From: Betaproteobacteria bacterium
GTDB lineage: Bacteria; Acidobacteriota; Terriglobia; Acidiferrales; UBA7541
NCBI GenBank assembly: GCA_903970165.1
Contig: CAJCHZ010000110.1
Coordinates: 1 to 64,000 of the forward strand
Direction: 5' to 3'
DNA length: 64,000 bases
Shown: in pieces, positions 16,899 to 26,025 of the stretch
Layout of the letters: each line of letters opens with the position of its first letter
Position numbering within the stretch: the stretch's first letter is position 1
Translations under genes and position numbers: made by a program
The notes under the pieces: generated by a model
What the model was told of the DNA's origin: nothing
Database searches by the model: none
The model's input: the letters and a program-made list of their open reading frames with translations, nothing else

Positions 16899-17543
16899 AT
16901 GCATGGAATTTCCACCGACATCCCGCCGGTCGCCATTGCCATGGTCGCATATCTGCTGGGCTCGATTCCGTTCGGGCTCTTGGTGGGAAACCTGTTTGGC
17001 GCGGCTGACGTGCGCAAAGAAGGTAGCGGCAACATCGGCGCAACGAACGTTGCGCGCGTGGCGGGTCCAGTTGCGGGAATCCTCACTCTGCTTCTGGATG
17101 CCGGGAAAGGCGCATTGGCGGTCGCTGGTGCGGCACGGATCACAAACGTAAGCGCCCTGTGGATGATGGCCGCAGGCTTTGCCGTCCTGATGGGGCATTG
17201 CTTTCCCATCTGGCTGCGATTTCGAGGTGGCAAAGGAGTGGCCACGGCCGCGGGCGTTTTTCTAGTGCTGTGCCCACTGGCGTGCCTCGGCGCCACAATT
17301 TTGTTTGTTCTGGTGGTGATTTTTTGGCGCTTTGTTTCTCTGGGCTCGATTTCCGCGGCGGCGGCGATGCCGTTGCTGGTTTATTTTTTCTGGGCGCCAC
17401 GTCATGCGCCGCCGTTCTCCATCATTTTTGGCTCGTGGGCTGCTGCTTTGCTGATTATTTATAAACACGACGCCAACATTCAGCGACTGGTGCAGGGCGA
17501 CGAGCCCAAGTTTTCGTTCGGCAGCAAAAAGGAAGCCCCGTGA
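16899..17543 (+). CDS. plsY: Acyl-phosphate:glycerol-3-phosphate acyltransferase PlsY
   Basis: 214 residues, polytopic. Three cytoplasmic PlsY signatures are visible: GSGNIGATNVAR, RFRGGKGVATAAGVFL and YKHDANIQRLVQGDEPKF. The enzyme makes lysophosphatidic acid from acyl phosphate and glycerol 3-phosphate, the first step of phospholipid synthesis. Its stop overlaps the gpsA start (GTGA). gpsA makes its glycerol 3-phosphate substrate, so the two are coupled functionally and translationally. Confidence 0.95.
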   Translation: MHGISTDIPPVAIAMVAYLLGSIPFGLLVGNLFGAADVRKEGSGNIGATNVARVAGPVAGILTLLLDAGKGALAVAGAARITNVSALWMMAAGFAVLMGHCFPIWLRFRGGKGVATAAGVFLVLCPLACLGATILFVLVVIFWRFVSLGSISAAAAMPLLVYFFWAPRHAPPFSIIFGSWAAALLIIYKHDANIQRLVQGDEPKFSFGSKKEAP

Positions 17544-18544
17544 AGCGCATCGCTATATTGGGCGGCGGAAGCTGGGGCACGGCACTGGCCATCGTGCTTT
17601 CACGGGCACACAAACCGCATGAGATCTTCTTGTGGGTGCGCGACGCGGAGCTTGCGAAATCCATCCAGCGGCAGCGCGACAACACGACATATCTCCCAGG
17701 ACACAAACTGCCGGAGGCGATTCAAGTCACGCACGACGTGGCAACCGCTCTCGAAGGCGCCTATATCATCGTCGGAGCGATTCCCTCCGCGCATGCGCGA
17801 ACTGTTTACCAGCGTGCCTTGCCGCATATCATCCGAGGGGCAGCGATTGTCAGTGCCACGAAAGGACTCGAACCATCAACGCACGCGCGCATGAGCGAAG
17901 TGACCTCCGAAGTGGTCTCTTCGTCGTTCCCCCCGCGCGTAGCGGCACTTTCCGGGCCGTCCTTTGCGGCAGAAGCCGCCGCCGGCCAGCCGACAGCGCT
18001 CGTTCTGGCCTGCGGCGATCTCGCGCTTGTGAGCCAGCTCCAGGAAGACCTCGCCGCGCCAAACTTTCGTCTCTACACCAACGATGATGTCTTGGGCGTC
18101 GAGCTGGCGGGCGCAATGAAAAATGTGATCGCCATCGCGGCCGGAGTATGCCAAGGAATTGGCCTGGGCGCGAACCCGCTGGCGGCGCTAATCACCCGTG
18201 GATTGGCCGAAATGGCCCGGCTAGCCGTTGCTCTAGGGGCTCGACCCGAGACCCTCAGCGGCCTTGCAGGTCTCGGCGACCTCGTCCTGACCTGCACGGG
18301 CACGCTAAGCCGCAATCGTCACGTCGGCGTCGAGCTGGGCAAGGGCTGTACCCTGGCCGAGATCCTCCAAGGGATGAAAGCGGTCGCCGAAGGCGTGGGA
18401 ACCGCGCCAGCCCTTCTGGCTCTCGCCGTGGAAGCCCACGTAGAACTCCCTATAACCGAACAGGTTAACGCCATCCTGAACCAAGGCAAGCCGCCCCGGG
18501 ATGCCATGCGAAGCATCATGGAGCGCCCTCTAAAACGCGAATAG
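17540..18544 (+). CDS. gpsA: NAD(P)-dependent glycerol-3-phosphate dehydrogenase GpsA
   Basis: 334 residues from a GTG overlapping the plsY stop. N-terminal Rossmann motif GGGSWGTALA, the VSATKGLEP segment, GPSFAAEAAAGQPTA, the catalytic lysine region GAMKNVIAIAAG, and the C-terminal substrate motif GLGDLVLTCTGTLSRNRHVG are all intact. It reduces dihydroxyacetone phosphate to sn-glycerol 3-phosphate for phospholipids. It is the last gene of the packed run; a perfect 7-bp-stem hairpin follows the stop. Confidence 0.96.
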   Translation: MKRIAILGGGSWGTALAIVLSRAHKPHEIFLWVRDAELAKSIQRQRDNTTYLPGHKLPEAIQVTHDVATALEGAYIIVGAIPSAHARTVYQRALPHIIRGAAIVSATKGLEPSTHARMSEVTSEVVSSSFPPRVAALSGPSFAAEAAAGQPTALVLACGDLALVSQLQEDLAAPNFRLYTNDDVLGVELAGAMKNVIAIAAGVCQGIGLGANPLAALITRGLAEMARLAVALGARPETLSGLAGLGDLVLTCTGTLSRNRHVGVELGKGCTLAEILQGMKAVAEGVGTAPALLALAVEAHVELPITEQVNAILNQGKPPRDAMRSIMERPLKRE

Positions 18545-18569
18545 GCACGCTCCCTGCTGGGCCGCCGGG

Positions 18570-18587
18570 ACTGGCCTCTTGGCCAGT
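18570..18587. repeat. Perfect small hairpin downstream of gpsA
   Basis: ACTGGCC (18570-18576), loop TCTT, GGCCAGT (18581-18587). It lies 26 bases after the gpsA stop. There is no T-run, so it may be a REP-type hairpin or a mRNA 3'-end stabiliser rather than an intrinsic terminator. Confidence 0.5.
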
Positions 18588-18690
18588 GCAACCAACCAAA
18601 CCAGTACCAAAGTTCCAGTTGCACATCCGCGACGGACAGCCACTAGCGTCCCCTACGGCCACCGCCAATCTCCTAAAATTGGGAATTGAG

Positions 18691-20484
18691 ATGCAGGACC
18701 CTGGCCCATCCCTATTGCAACGGCTCCGCAAGGGGCGCGTGCGCATTTTGTGGCTCGTTTTGGGCGCGCTGCTGCTTGTGAGCGCACTTCCAATCGGGCT
18801 TTATCACCGCCAAGTGCTGCAGCTCAGCCAGGACAAGCTTGTGGACACCGTAAAAGTCCAGCAGTCCGAATTGACCCGTTCGCTGGCGCGCGAAATCCAG
18901 CTTTTCGAGGCGAATCAAACCCAGCAGCTCTACAGCGAACGCCAAATCCTGACGTTGACCGGCCTGATCGATAATGTGCAAGATCCCGCCTCCGAGCCAA
19001 AGGTCACGCGGCTTCTGGAAGACTTTGTCGATAGCAATCGAGACACTTTCCTTTATCTGACCGCTGTGGACAAGTCCGGCAAAGGCACCAAAGCTTCGCA
19101 GGGCAACTTCGATGCGGAGCAGGACCCGTTTGTAGCCAAGGCTTTGCAGCGCGCCTTTATGACCTGCATGCAATCCGAACAACTGCACACTGTGAAGTTT
19201 CGCAGCGACCCTCTGGCGCTGGCACCGGACAACCAGCCGGCCTTTGTGCTGGCCGTGCCGCTGAAGGATTTGGCCGGGAATTTTACCGGCATGCTGGCTG
19301 CCGTCGTGTCCCTTGAGCCGATTGCGCATCGCTTGAGAGACGCGAGCGTACGTGGCAGCGCCGTTTTCGTGATTGACCATGCCGGCAGCATTGTCGCGCA
19401 TCCGGACTCCAAGAATTTTGTTCCTGGAGCGAAAGCCAGCGGCCAGTTGGTCGAGCAGATCCGCGCCCTGCCGCAGGAATTGCGGACCACGGAAAACATT
19501 CAGTTCACGGAAATCGTGAACAAGCATCCCGTTGAGATGATTGGAACGTATAGCACTTTTCCTGAGGTCAATTGGGCGGTGATTGCGCAGCGCCGGCTGG
19601 ACCAGGCGCGCGCAGACGCCGGCGTCACGGAATTAAACAGGCAAGCGCTCGCGTTCGTCACGGTAGTGGTGCTCGTGGCCATCCTCTTCGGCTACTTTTT
19701 TGCAGTGGGCATCAGCGGACCGATTCGCGGGTTGGCCGCTTCCACTCGGGCCATCAGCCGCGGCGAGTTCCATCAGCGCTCGCCCGTACGCGGTGCGGCG
19801 GAAATCAGCGAGCTGGCCGAAAACTTCAACAAAATGGCCAGCGACATCGAGGAGTACATCGAAAAGCTGAAGGAAGCCGCGGAAGAAAACCGCGAGCTGT
19901 TCCTCGGCTCCATCCGCATGCTCGCCGCGGCCATCGACGAAAAGGATCCTTATACGCGCGGTCACTCCGGCCGAGTGGCGAAATATTCGACGCTCATCGG
20001 GCGCGAGCTGGGACTTAGCACGGAAGAGCTCGACAAGCTGCGCGTCGCCGCGCTGCTCCACGACGTCGGAAAAATCGGCGTGGAAGACCGCGTGCTGAAA
20101 AAGCCCGGCGCATTGACGCCGGAAGAGTTCGATTTGATGAAACAGCACACCGTGAAGGGCGCGAACATCATGCGCCCGGTTTCTCAACTGAAGGAAATGC
20201 TGCCGGGTATCGAGCTGCACCACGAACATATTGATGGCCGCGGCTATCCCTATGGCTTGTCAGGACAGCAGATTCCTCTGATGGCGCGCATTATCGGCGT
20301 GGCAGACACGCTCGACGCCATGACCACCAATCGCCCATACCAAACAGCGATGGACATTGAGTTCGCGCTGAACCGCATCAAGTCACTGACGGGCTCGAAG
20401 TTTGACGCCGTCGTGGTCAACGCGTTGGAATCATCCATCAACACGGGGAAGCTGCGGCTGAGCGCGGTCGAAGTCACCGTGTAG
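18691..20484 (+). CDS. Membrane HD-GYP domain protein (sensor, HAMP, cyclic-di-GMP phosphodiesterase)
   Basis: 597 residues from the ATG at 18691. A GTG at 18586 would add 35 residues encoded by the hairpin region, which seems unlikely. Layout: a TM near 17-38, a periplasmic Cache-like sensor (about 40-310), a second TM (about 315-340), HAMP (about 342-395), then HD-GYP with RGHSGRVAKYS, the metal-binding HD pair H457-D458 (LLHDVGKIG), HHEHIDGRGYP and the GYP signature near 517. HD-GYP proteins hydrolyse cyclic-di-GMP. The ligand of the sensor is unknown. Confidence 0.9.
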   Translation: MQDPGPSLLQRLRKGRVRILWLVLGALLLVSALPIGLYHRQVLQLSQDKLVDTVKVQQSELTRSLAREIQLFEANQTQQLYSERQILTLTGLIDNVQDPASEPKVTRLLEDFVDSNRDTFLYLTAVDKSGKGTKASQGNFDAEQDPFVAKALQRAFMTCMQSEQLHTVKFRSDPLALAPDNQPAFVLAVPLKDLAGNFTGMLAAVVSLEPIAHRLRDASVRGSAVFVIDHAGSIVAHPDSKNFVPGAKASGQLVEQIRALPQELRTTENIQFTEIVNKHPVEMIGTYSTFPEVNWAVIAQRRLDQARADAGVTELNRQALAFVTVVVLVAILFGYFFAVGISGPIRGLAASTRAISRGEFHQRSPVRGAAEISELAENFNKMASDIEEYIEKLKEAAEENRELFLGSIRMLAAAIDEKDPYTRGHSGRVAKYSTLIGRELGLSTEELDKLRVAALLHDVGKIGVEDRVLKKPGALTPEEFDLMKQHTVKGANIMRPVSQLKEMLPGIELHHEHIDGRGYPYGLSGQQIPLMARIIGVADTLDAMTTNRPYQTAMDIEFALNRIKSLTGSKFDAVVVNALESSINTGKLRLSAVEVTV

Positions 20485-20497
20485 CGCTCAGCGGAAT

Positions 20498-20573
20498 CCG
20501 CCTAAAATCCCGAAACGGCTGCTGGCCTGCGTTGCAGGCTAGCGCGGAGCGCATCTGTTACAATTTTAGGCGG
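20498..20573. repeat. 11-bp inverted repeat enclosing a smaller hairpin, between HD-GYP gene and ftsY
   Basis: CCGCCTAAAAT (20498-20508) and ATTTTAGGCGG (20563-20573) are perfect inverted repeats 54 bases apart. Inside lies a second hairpin, GCCTGC-GTT-GCAGGC (20525-20539). The right arm overlaps the probable ftsY -10 hexamer. Confidence 0.6.
20559..20564 (+). promoter_or_regulatory. Possible -10 box of ftsY
   Basis: TACAAT at 20559-20564 lies 34 bases upstream of the ftsY ATG. The only -35-like hexamer nearby is TTGCAG (20532-20537) at 21-base spacing, longer than ideal, so this is tentative. Confidence 0.3.
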
Positions 20574-20598
20574 CGCTTCCTGCCAGGCGCTCTACCTC

Positions 20599-21576
20599 AT
20601 GATTTCACTTTTTGGAAAACCGGAAAAAGTCGAGCCGTCTCTCCTTGAACGGCTGAAAGCCTCCGTCAGCAAGACCAAGGCGGCGCTGTCGGAGAGCGTC
20701 GACAACCTTTTTCTGGGCCAGCGCAAAATTGATCCTGCGCTGTTGAAACATCTGGAAACGGCTTTGCTCTCGGCGGATTTGGGTGTGAAACCGACGCGCG
20801 AGATCCTGGATGCCGTGCGGGAAAAACTGGATCGCAACGCACTCTCCGACGCCAGCCAGCTCAAACGCGAGATTAAGTCGCACATCATTCGCATTCTGAA
20901 CAGTAACGACAGTAAAGGTGCGTCTGCTGCAGCTCCTGTTATGGCCAGTTCAACCAACGGCTCCGGCCCGCGCGTGATTTTTATCGTTGGAGTGAACGGT
21001 GCCGGTAAAACCACCAGCATCGGCAAGCTTGCGAAGCGCCTGCGCCAGGAAAACCTCAGCGTTGTGCTTTGCGCTGCCGATACCTTTCGCGCCGCTGCCG
21101 TCGAACAGCTGGAAATATGGGCGAAGCGCAACGGCATTGACGTGATCAAACAAAAATCCGGTGCCGATCCTGCCGCTGTCGTCTATGACGCCATGGCCGC
21201 GGCCAAAGCGCGGAACGCCGATGTCGTGATTGTGGATACCGCAGGGCGCCTGCACACCAAGTCCAATCTCATGGCCGAGCTGGAAAAAATGAAGCGCACC
21301 GCGGCGAAAGTCATTCCTGGCGCGCCGCACGATGTGCTGCTCGTTCTCGACGCCACCACGGGTCAGAATGGCTTGGCTCAGGCGCGCGAGTTTACTTCGA
21401 CCGTGGCCGTAACAGGCATCATCCTTACCAAGCTCGACGGCACCGCCAAGGGCGGCATCGTCGTGGCCATTGCGCGCGAACTGGGCTTGCCTATTCGCTT
21501 TGTGGGAACTGGCGAGCAGATCAACGACATGGTGCCGTTCGATGCCGAGACCTACACGAATTCTCTCTTCGACTAA
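20599..21576 (+). CDS. ftsY: Signal recognition particle receptor FtsY
   Basis: 325 residues. The N domain (about 10-100) is followed by the NG GTPase: G1 GVNGAGKTTSIGKLA, the DTFRAAAVEQL insertion-box motif, G3 DTAGRLHTK, G4 TKLDGTAKGG and the closing GTGEQINDMVPF. It lacks the long acidic A domain of E. coli FtsY, as do many bacterial homologues. It docks SRP-ribosome complexes at the membrane. ribD follows after 16 bases. Confidence 0.96.
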   Translation: MISLFGKPEKVEPSLLERLKASVSKTKAALSESVDNLFLGQRKIDPALLKHLETALLSADLGVKPTREILDAVREKLDRNALSDASQLKREIKSHIIRILNSNDSKGASAAAPVMASSTNGSGPRVIFIVGVNGAGKTTSIGKLAKRLRQENLSVVLCAADTFRAAAVEQLEIWAKRNGIDVIKQKSGADPAAVVYDAMAAAKARNADVVIVDTAGRLHTKSNLMAELEKMKRTAAKVIPGAPHDVLLVLDATTGQNGLAQAREFTSTVAVTGIILTKLDGTAKGGIVVAIARELGLPIRFVGTGEQINDMVPFDAETYTNSLFD

Positions 21577-21592
21577 ACTGTTTCTCTGAACA

Positions 21593-22723
21593 ATGGACGC
21601 CCACGCCATTCGCTTCATGGAACACGCTCTGACCTTGGCTCGCAAAGGCGCCGGCCTGGCGAGTCCCAATCCCATGGTCGGGTGCATTCTCGTTCGCGAA
21701 GGACAAATCGTCGGCGAAGGCTTTCATCAATACGAGCTGCGCGATCACGCGGAAATCGTCGCGCTGAAATCCGCGGGAGAGAAAGCGCGCGGCGCGACGA
21801 TGTACGTCACACTGGAGCCGTGCAATCACACCGGCCGCACCGGCCCCTGCACGGGAGCGATCATCGCGGCGGGTGTACAGCGCGTCGTTGCCGCGATGGA
21901 AGATCCCAACCCTATCAACTCCGGAGCTGGATTCGATCGTTTGCGCGCTGCGGGCATCGAAGTATTCACGGGAATCGGCGAAGAAGAGGCCCGACTGCTG
22001 AACGAGCCGTTCACCTGCTGGATTCGCACAAAAAAGCCGTTCGTCACGCTGAAATCGGCGTTGACGCTGGACGGCCAGCTTGCCCTTGCTCGCGAGCTGC
22101 ACAAGTCACGCCAGCGCGCACGCAGGCAAAAACGAACCACATGGATCAGCTCCGAAGAATCGCGTGCCGAAGTTCATCGCATGCGCCACGCCGCCGACGC
22201 CCTCCTCACCGGCATTGGCACCATTAAAGCCGACGACCCCCTGCTCACGGACCGCAGCGGCCAGCCTCGAAGACGGCAACTCCTGCGCGTTGTGCTCGAC
22301 AGCCAGCTTTCGCTCTCGCTGAAGTCGCGGCTTCTCCGAACCGCTGATGACGACTTGCTGATTTTTACAAGCGAAGCTCCCAATTCGCGAAAGGCTCGCG
22401 CGCTTGAGAAGGCGGGTGCCGAAATAGTCAGCTTGCGTTCACGCGGCGGTCGCGCCAGTCTGGAAGCCGTTCTTGCCGAGCTCGGTCGACGCGAAATTCT
22501 CAGTCTCCTCCTCGAAGCCGGCCCGACGTTAAACGGCGCCGCTCTCGGCGCCGGAATCGTCCACAAACTGATGCTTTTCTACGCCCCGAAAATCTCTGGC
22601 CAATCGCGCGTCTCGTTTGCCGTGGCTCCGGATCTCAGGCTAGCGCCGCTACAGCGCATCCGCACGCAACCATTCGGCCCCGACATTGCTGTAGAAGCCT
22701 ATCTGCAAGACGTCTTCCGCTAG
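21593..22723 (+). CDS. ribD: Bifunctional riboflavin biosynthesis deaminase/reductase RibD
   Basis: 376 residues. The N-terminal deaminase domain has zinc ligands H52 (with catalytic E54, HAE), C77 and C86 in the PCNHTGRTGPC motif (the usual TPPC reads TGPC). The C-terminal reductase domain starts near 150 (FVTLKSALTLDGQLA) and contains WISSEESRAEVHRMR and LLLEAGPTLNGAAL. It converts the pyrimidine intermediate from GTP cyclohydrolase II in two steps. A basic insertion (HKSRQRARRQKR) replaces the short loop before WIS. ribE is about 1.1 kb downstream and ribBA about 20 kb away. Confidence 0.94.
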   Translation: MDAHAIRFMEHALTLARKGAGLASPNPMVGCILVREGQIVGEGFHQYELRDHAEIVALKSAGEKARGATMYVTLEPCNHTGRTGPCTGAIIAAGVQRVVAAMEDPNPINSGAGFDRLRAAGIEVFTGIGEEEARLLNEPFTCWIRTKKPFVTLKSALTLDGQLALARELHKSRQRARRQKRTTWISSEESRAEVHRMRHAADALLTGIGTIKADDPLLTDRSGQPRRRQLLRVVLDSQLSLSLKSRLLRTADDDLLIFTSEAPNSRKARALEKAGAEIVSLRSRGGRASLEAVLAELGRREILSLLLEAGPTLNGAALGAGIVHKLMLFYAPKISGQSRVSFAVAPDLRLAPLQRIRTQPFGPDIAVEAYLQDVFR

Positions 22724-22738
22724 GGTATGGGGTGAGGC

Positions 22739-23746
22739 TCAACCATCACCCAAAACACGCAGAACCGCCGCACCCTCAATCGCGTCATTCTTCAAGGCGT
22801 TCAACGCCCGGTTGGCGTCACTGAGCGGAAAAGTCTCGGTGTGCATGCGAATCGGTATTTCCGCGGCGATGCGCAGAAAATCCTCGCCGTCCTGCCGCGT
22901 GTTATTCGCCACGCTGCGAATCACTCTTTCTTGATACAGCAAATCGTAACTGAACGAGGGAATCGGGCTCATGTGAATCCCGCCCAGCACCAACACGCCG
23001 CTTTTGCGCAAGGCTGCAAGCGCCGCGGGAACAATCTCTCCTGCTGGAGCAAAGACAATCGCAGCGTCGAGCTTTTCCGGCGGCGCATCAAACGTGCCGC
23101 CGGCCCAGGCCGCCCCCAATTCGAGCGCCAATTTCTGGTGCCGCGCATCCCGGGTTGACGCATACACCGTTACATTCCAATACCGCGCCACCTGAATGGC
23201 CACATGCGCCGCCGCCCCGAAACCATAAAATCCAAGTTTTCCGCCGGGCTTTATGCCAGCGAGTCGCAACGACCGAAATCCTATAATCCCAGCACAAAGC
23301 AGCGGCGCAGCCTGCAGATCGGAAAATCCTTCGGGAATCGCATAAACGAAATCCTCTGGCGCGACGACGTATTCCGCGTAACCGCCATCCACGCTGTAGC
23401 CGGTGAACGACGGGTTATCGCAAAGATTTTCTTCGCCGCGGCGGCAGTATTCGCAAACGCCATCCGTGTGGTGTAACCACGCAACACCGACCCGAGCTCC
23501 TATCGCAAAGCGATTCGATCCGTCTCCCAGTTTTTCGACAATGCCGACAACCTGGTGCCCGGGAATGACGGGCGACTTTCGCGGCGGCAATTCGCCTTCA
23601 ATCACATGCAAATCCGTTCGGCAAACGCCGCAGGCGTGCACACGCACGAGCACTTCGCCTTTGCCCGGTTGCGGCACAGCGACTTCACTAAGCTGGAGGG
23701 GGTTCGTCTCGATTCGCGCTGTGGCGTTGAGCAGGCAGGCTTTCAT
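22739..23746 (-). CDS. Zinc-dependent alcohol dehydrogenase (MDR family)
   Basis: 335 residues of the medium-chain dehydrogenase family. The catalytic zinc region is HACGVCRTDLHVIEG...IPGHQVVG. The NAD-binding segment is KLGFYGFGAAAHVAIQVARYW. The structural-zinc lobe reads DGVCEYCRRGEENLC, where the first of the usual four cysteines appears to be Asp. The layout resembles the zinc-binding alcohol dehydrogenase group that includes TIGR02822. It interrupts the ribD-ribE neighbourhood on the opposite strand. The substrate is unknown. Confidence 0.85.
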   Translation of the reverse strand: MKACLLNATARIETNPLQLSEVAVPQPGKGEVLVRVHACGVCRTDLHVIEGELPPRKSPVIPGHQVVGIVEKLGDGSNRFAIGARVGVAWLHHTDGVCEYCRRGEENLCDNPSFTGYSVDGGYAEYVVAPEDFVYAIPEGFSDLQAAPLLCAGIIGFRSLRLAGIKPGGKLGFYGFGAAAHVAIQVARYWNVTVYASTRDARHQKLALELGAAWAGGTFDAPPEKLDAAIVFAPAGEIVPAALAALRKSGVLVLGGIHMSPIPSFSYDLLYQERVIRSVANNTRQDGEDFLRIAAEIPIRMHTETFPLSDANRALNALKNDAIEGAAVLRVLGDG

Positions 23747-23863
23747 GGTCCAACCTCGATCGCATTTGATGATGCGCCGAGGTTTAGTCTAGTGCTTTCG
23801 GCTTCGGGAGCGAAATGCTGTAAACTCCATTCCCAGCATTGACCGCGTATTTGCGAGGAAGTT

Positions 23864-24535
23864 ATGTTTACCGGAATCATCGAACACGAGGGCAAAATTG
23901 AGTCGCTCGAGCTTAAGCCCGACGGCGGACGCGTCACAATCCACGCGCCCAGCGTCGCTCCTCTGCTGGCTGTTTCCAAAAGCATTGCCGTGAACGGCTG
24001 CTGCCTCACCGTTGTGGCGCTCGACAAAAAACGATTTTCTGCTGACTTGTCCCGAGAGACCATCCAAAAAACGTCTTTCGGCGCGAAAACAGCCGGCTTG
24101 AAAAGAGGTTCGCGCGTCAATCTGGAACAACCTATCACAGCTGCAAGCGAACTCGGGGGCCACTTCGTCCTGGGCCACGTTGACACAACAGGCCGCGTCA
24201 CAGATCTCAGATGCGAGGGCGAAAATTGGTGGTTCGGCGTGGAAGTCTCTGAAGATTTTGCGCGCTATATCGTCCCCAAAGGCTCCATCACCATCGACGG
24301 CATCAGCCTCACGGTCGCGCGATGGAACGCCAACACGCGAGTAGCCGAAATCGCGGTAATCCCCTACACCTACGAACACACCAACATCCGCGATCGCAAA
24401 CCCGGCGACGCCGTGAATCTCGAAGGCGATGTCCTGGGCAAATACGTAGAGCGCTATCTCGATGCTCGTAAAGAAACGCGCAGCGAAACGCATGCCAATC
24501 TCACCATCGAAAAGCTTGTTGCACAAGGCTTCTGA
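23864..24535 (+). CDS. ribE: Riboflavin synthase alpha subunit RibE
   Basis: 223 residues with the diagnostic N-terminus MFTGIIEHEGKIESL and the tandem lumazine-binding repeats: first with VNGCCLTVV and GGHFVLGHVD, second with IDGISLTVAR and a C-terminal trimerisation helix. It dismutates two 6,7-dimethyl-8-ribityllumazines to riboflavin. No lumazine synthase (ribH) is in the window and no FMN-riboswitch sequence is recognisable upstream. Confidence 0.95.
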   Translation: MFTGIIEHEGKIESLELKPDGGRVTIHAPSVAPLLAVSKSIAVNGCCLTVVALDKKRFSADLSRETIQKTSFGAKTAGLKRGSRVNLEQPITAASELGGHFVLGHVDTTGRVTDLRCEGENWWFGVEVSEDFARYIVPKGSITIDGISLTVARWNANTRVAEIAVIPYTYEHTNIRDRKPGDAVNLEGDVLGKYVERYLDARKETRSETHANLTIEKLVAQGF

Positions 24536-24585
24536 CGGAAGCATTTCTCCAGATTTTATTCACCAAATGGCGCGATTCCGGGCAT

Positions 24586-26025
24586 TTAACCCGCGGCTTC
24601 TTTAGCCTTGGCGCGCACCCCGCGATAATAGAGCAGCAGCCCGAGTGCAACCGCAATCACCGTCCCGCTGATCAGTTTCACGCTGAATATAAACTTGTTC
24701 TCCGATTCCCCGGGCGGAACAAAGGAAAGCACGATTCCTCCGAGCGTAATCAGGAATCCGAAGCCCCCCGCGATCCACACGCCAATCTTCCCGCCGGGGA
24801 TCAGGACCGCGTGTTCATTGGCGTCGCGATCTTTGCGCCCGGCCAACTTGATCACCGCGGCATACATATAAAGAAACGGAATGAAATACAGAATCGTCGC
24901 CGCATCCACCAGAATTTGATACGCGCCGCTAGTCGTTTCATTGATGTTGCTCAAAAGCAGCAGCGCCAGCGAAATTCCCGCCTGCACCAGAATCGAGACA
25001 TAAGGCGTCCGCCACTTGGGGTGCAGTTTTCCAAACGCCGCCGGCAAATAGCGATCTACACCGACGATAAACGGCACACGTGAAAGCCCGGCCACGGTCG
25101 TTCCCACGCCGCCGGCATTTCCAAACGTCACGAGAAACGCGGCAATCATTCCCACCAAACCAATTTTCAACGCCTCCGATCCGATGGAAAGCGCCTGATA
25201 GACGCCGGACTTCGGATCCACCGGTGCAGCCTGCATGATGGCGAGAACGGCAAACGTGCTGGCGATATAGGCGACAGCAATTAAGATTCCTGAACCCCAG
25301 ATGGCGCGTGCGAGCGTGCGCTGCGCGTCGCGGATTTCGTCGCTCATCGCAGAGACAAGTTCCAGCCCGGCAAACGCGAAAAGTATCTGCGGCCAGAAAT
25401 TCACCGTTTCCCAGTTCCATTGCGGCAGCATGTTCGCCCAGGTGAAATGCGTCGCGGAACCGTAACGCAACCAGATAGTGCCACCTGTCGCGATGAGGAG
25501 CAGTAGCGGCACATAAGTCATCAACCCGCCCGCGTTCTGCAGCCACTTTCCAATGTTTAGCCCGACAAGGTTCATCCCCACCGCAACGGCCAATAGTAAG
25601 AACGACCCTCCAAGCAAAAACGGCCGGCTCTGCGCAAGATGTCCCCAGGAACTGCCGCCGATGTATGCGCCCATCGCCGCGCTTGCCAGAAGCAAACCAG
25701 GAAAATAAAAAAACGAATAAATCCAGTAAGTCCATCCGGCCACGAATCCGTGAAAATCACCGAACGCTTCCTTTGACCACACGTATAAACCGCCTTCGTG
25801 CGGAAATCGCGTGGAAAGCTCCGTAATCACGAAGGCCGTCGGCACAAAAAAGAAGACCGCCGCAAGCAGCCACAAGCTGATGGAAGAAGTTCCGTTGTGC
25901 GCGGCCGCCGCAACCCATCGAGGCCCAAGGACGGTTGCAATGTTGAAAAGCAACACGTCCCAAAAACCCATTGTCTTGCGAAGCTGTTTGATCGGGTCGG
26001 AGGTGCCGTTCGCCGGCTGGCTCAC
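24586..26025 (-). CDS. APC-superfamily amino acid permease (GadC/YjeM-like)
   Basis: 479 residues with about 12 membrane segments. The opening DVLLFNIATVLGPRW and the FPHEGGLYVWSKEAFGDFHGFVAGW segment are typical of the amino acid-polyamine-organocation family, glutamate:GABA antiporter branch. Its start overlaps the stop of the MlaF-like ATPase by four bases, so the two are transcribed together although APC carriers do not need an ATPase. The substrate is inferred only as an amino acid. Confidence 0.85.
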   Translation of the reverse strand: MSQPANGTSDPIKQLRKTMGFWDVLLFNIATVLGPRWVAAAAHNGTSSISLWLLAAVFFFVPTAFVITELSTRFPHEGGLYVWSKEAFGDFHGFVAGWTYWIYSFFYFPGLLLASAAMGAYIGGSSWGHLAQSRPFLLGGSFLLLAVAVGMNLVGLNIGKWLQNAGGLMTYVPLLLLIATGGTIWLRYGSATHFTWANMLPQWNWETVNFWPQILFAFAGLELVSAMSDEIRDAQRTLARAIWGSGILIAVAYIASTFAVLAIMQAAPVDPKSGVYQALSIGSEALKIGLVGMIAAFLVTFGNAGGVGTTVAGLSRVPFIVGVDRYLPAAFGKLHPKWRTPYVSILVQAGISLALLLLSNINETTSGAYQILVDAATILYFIPFLYMYAAVIKLAGRKDRDANEHAVLIPGGKIGVWIAGGFGFLITLGGIVLSFVPPGESENKFIFSVKLISGTVIAVALGLLLYYRGVRAKAKEAAG

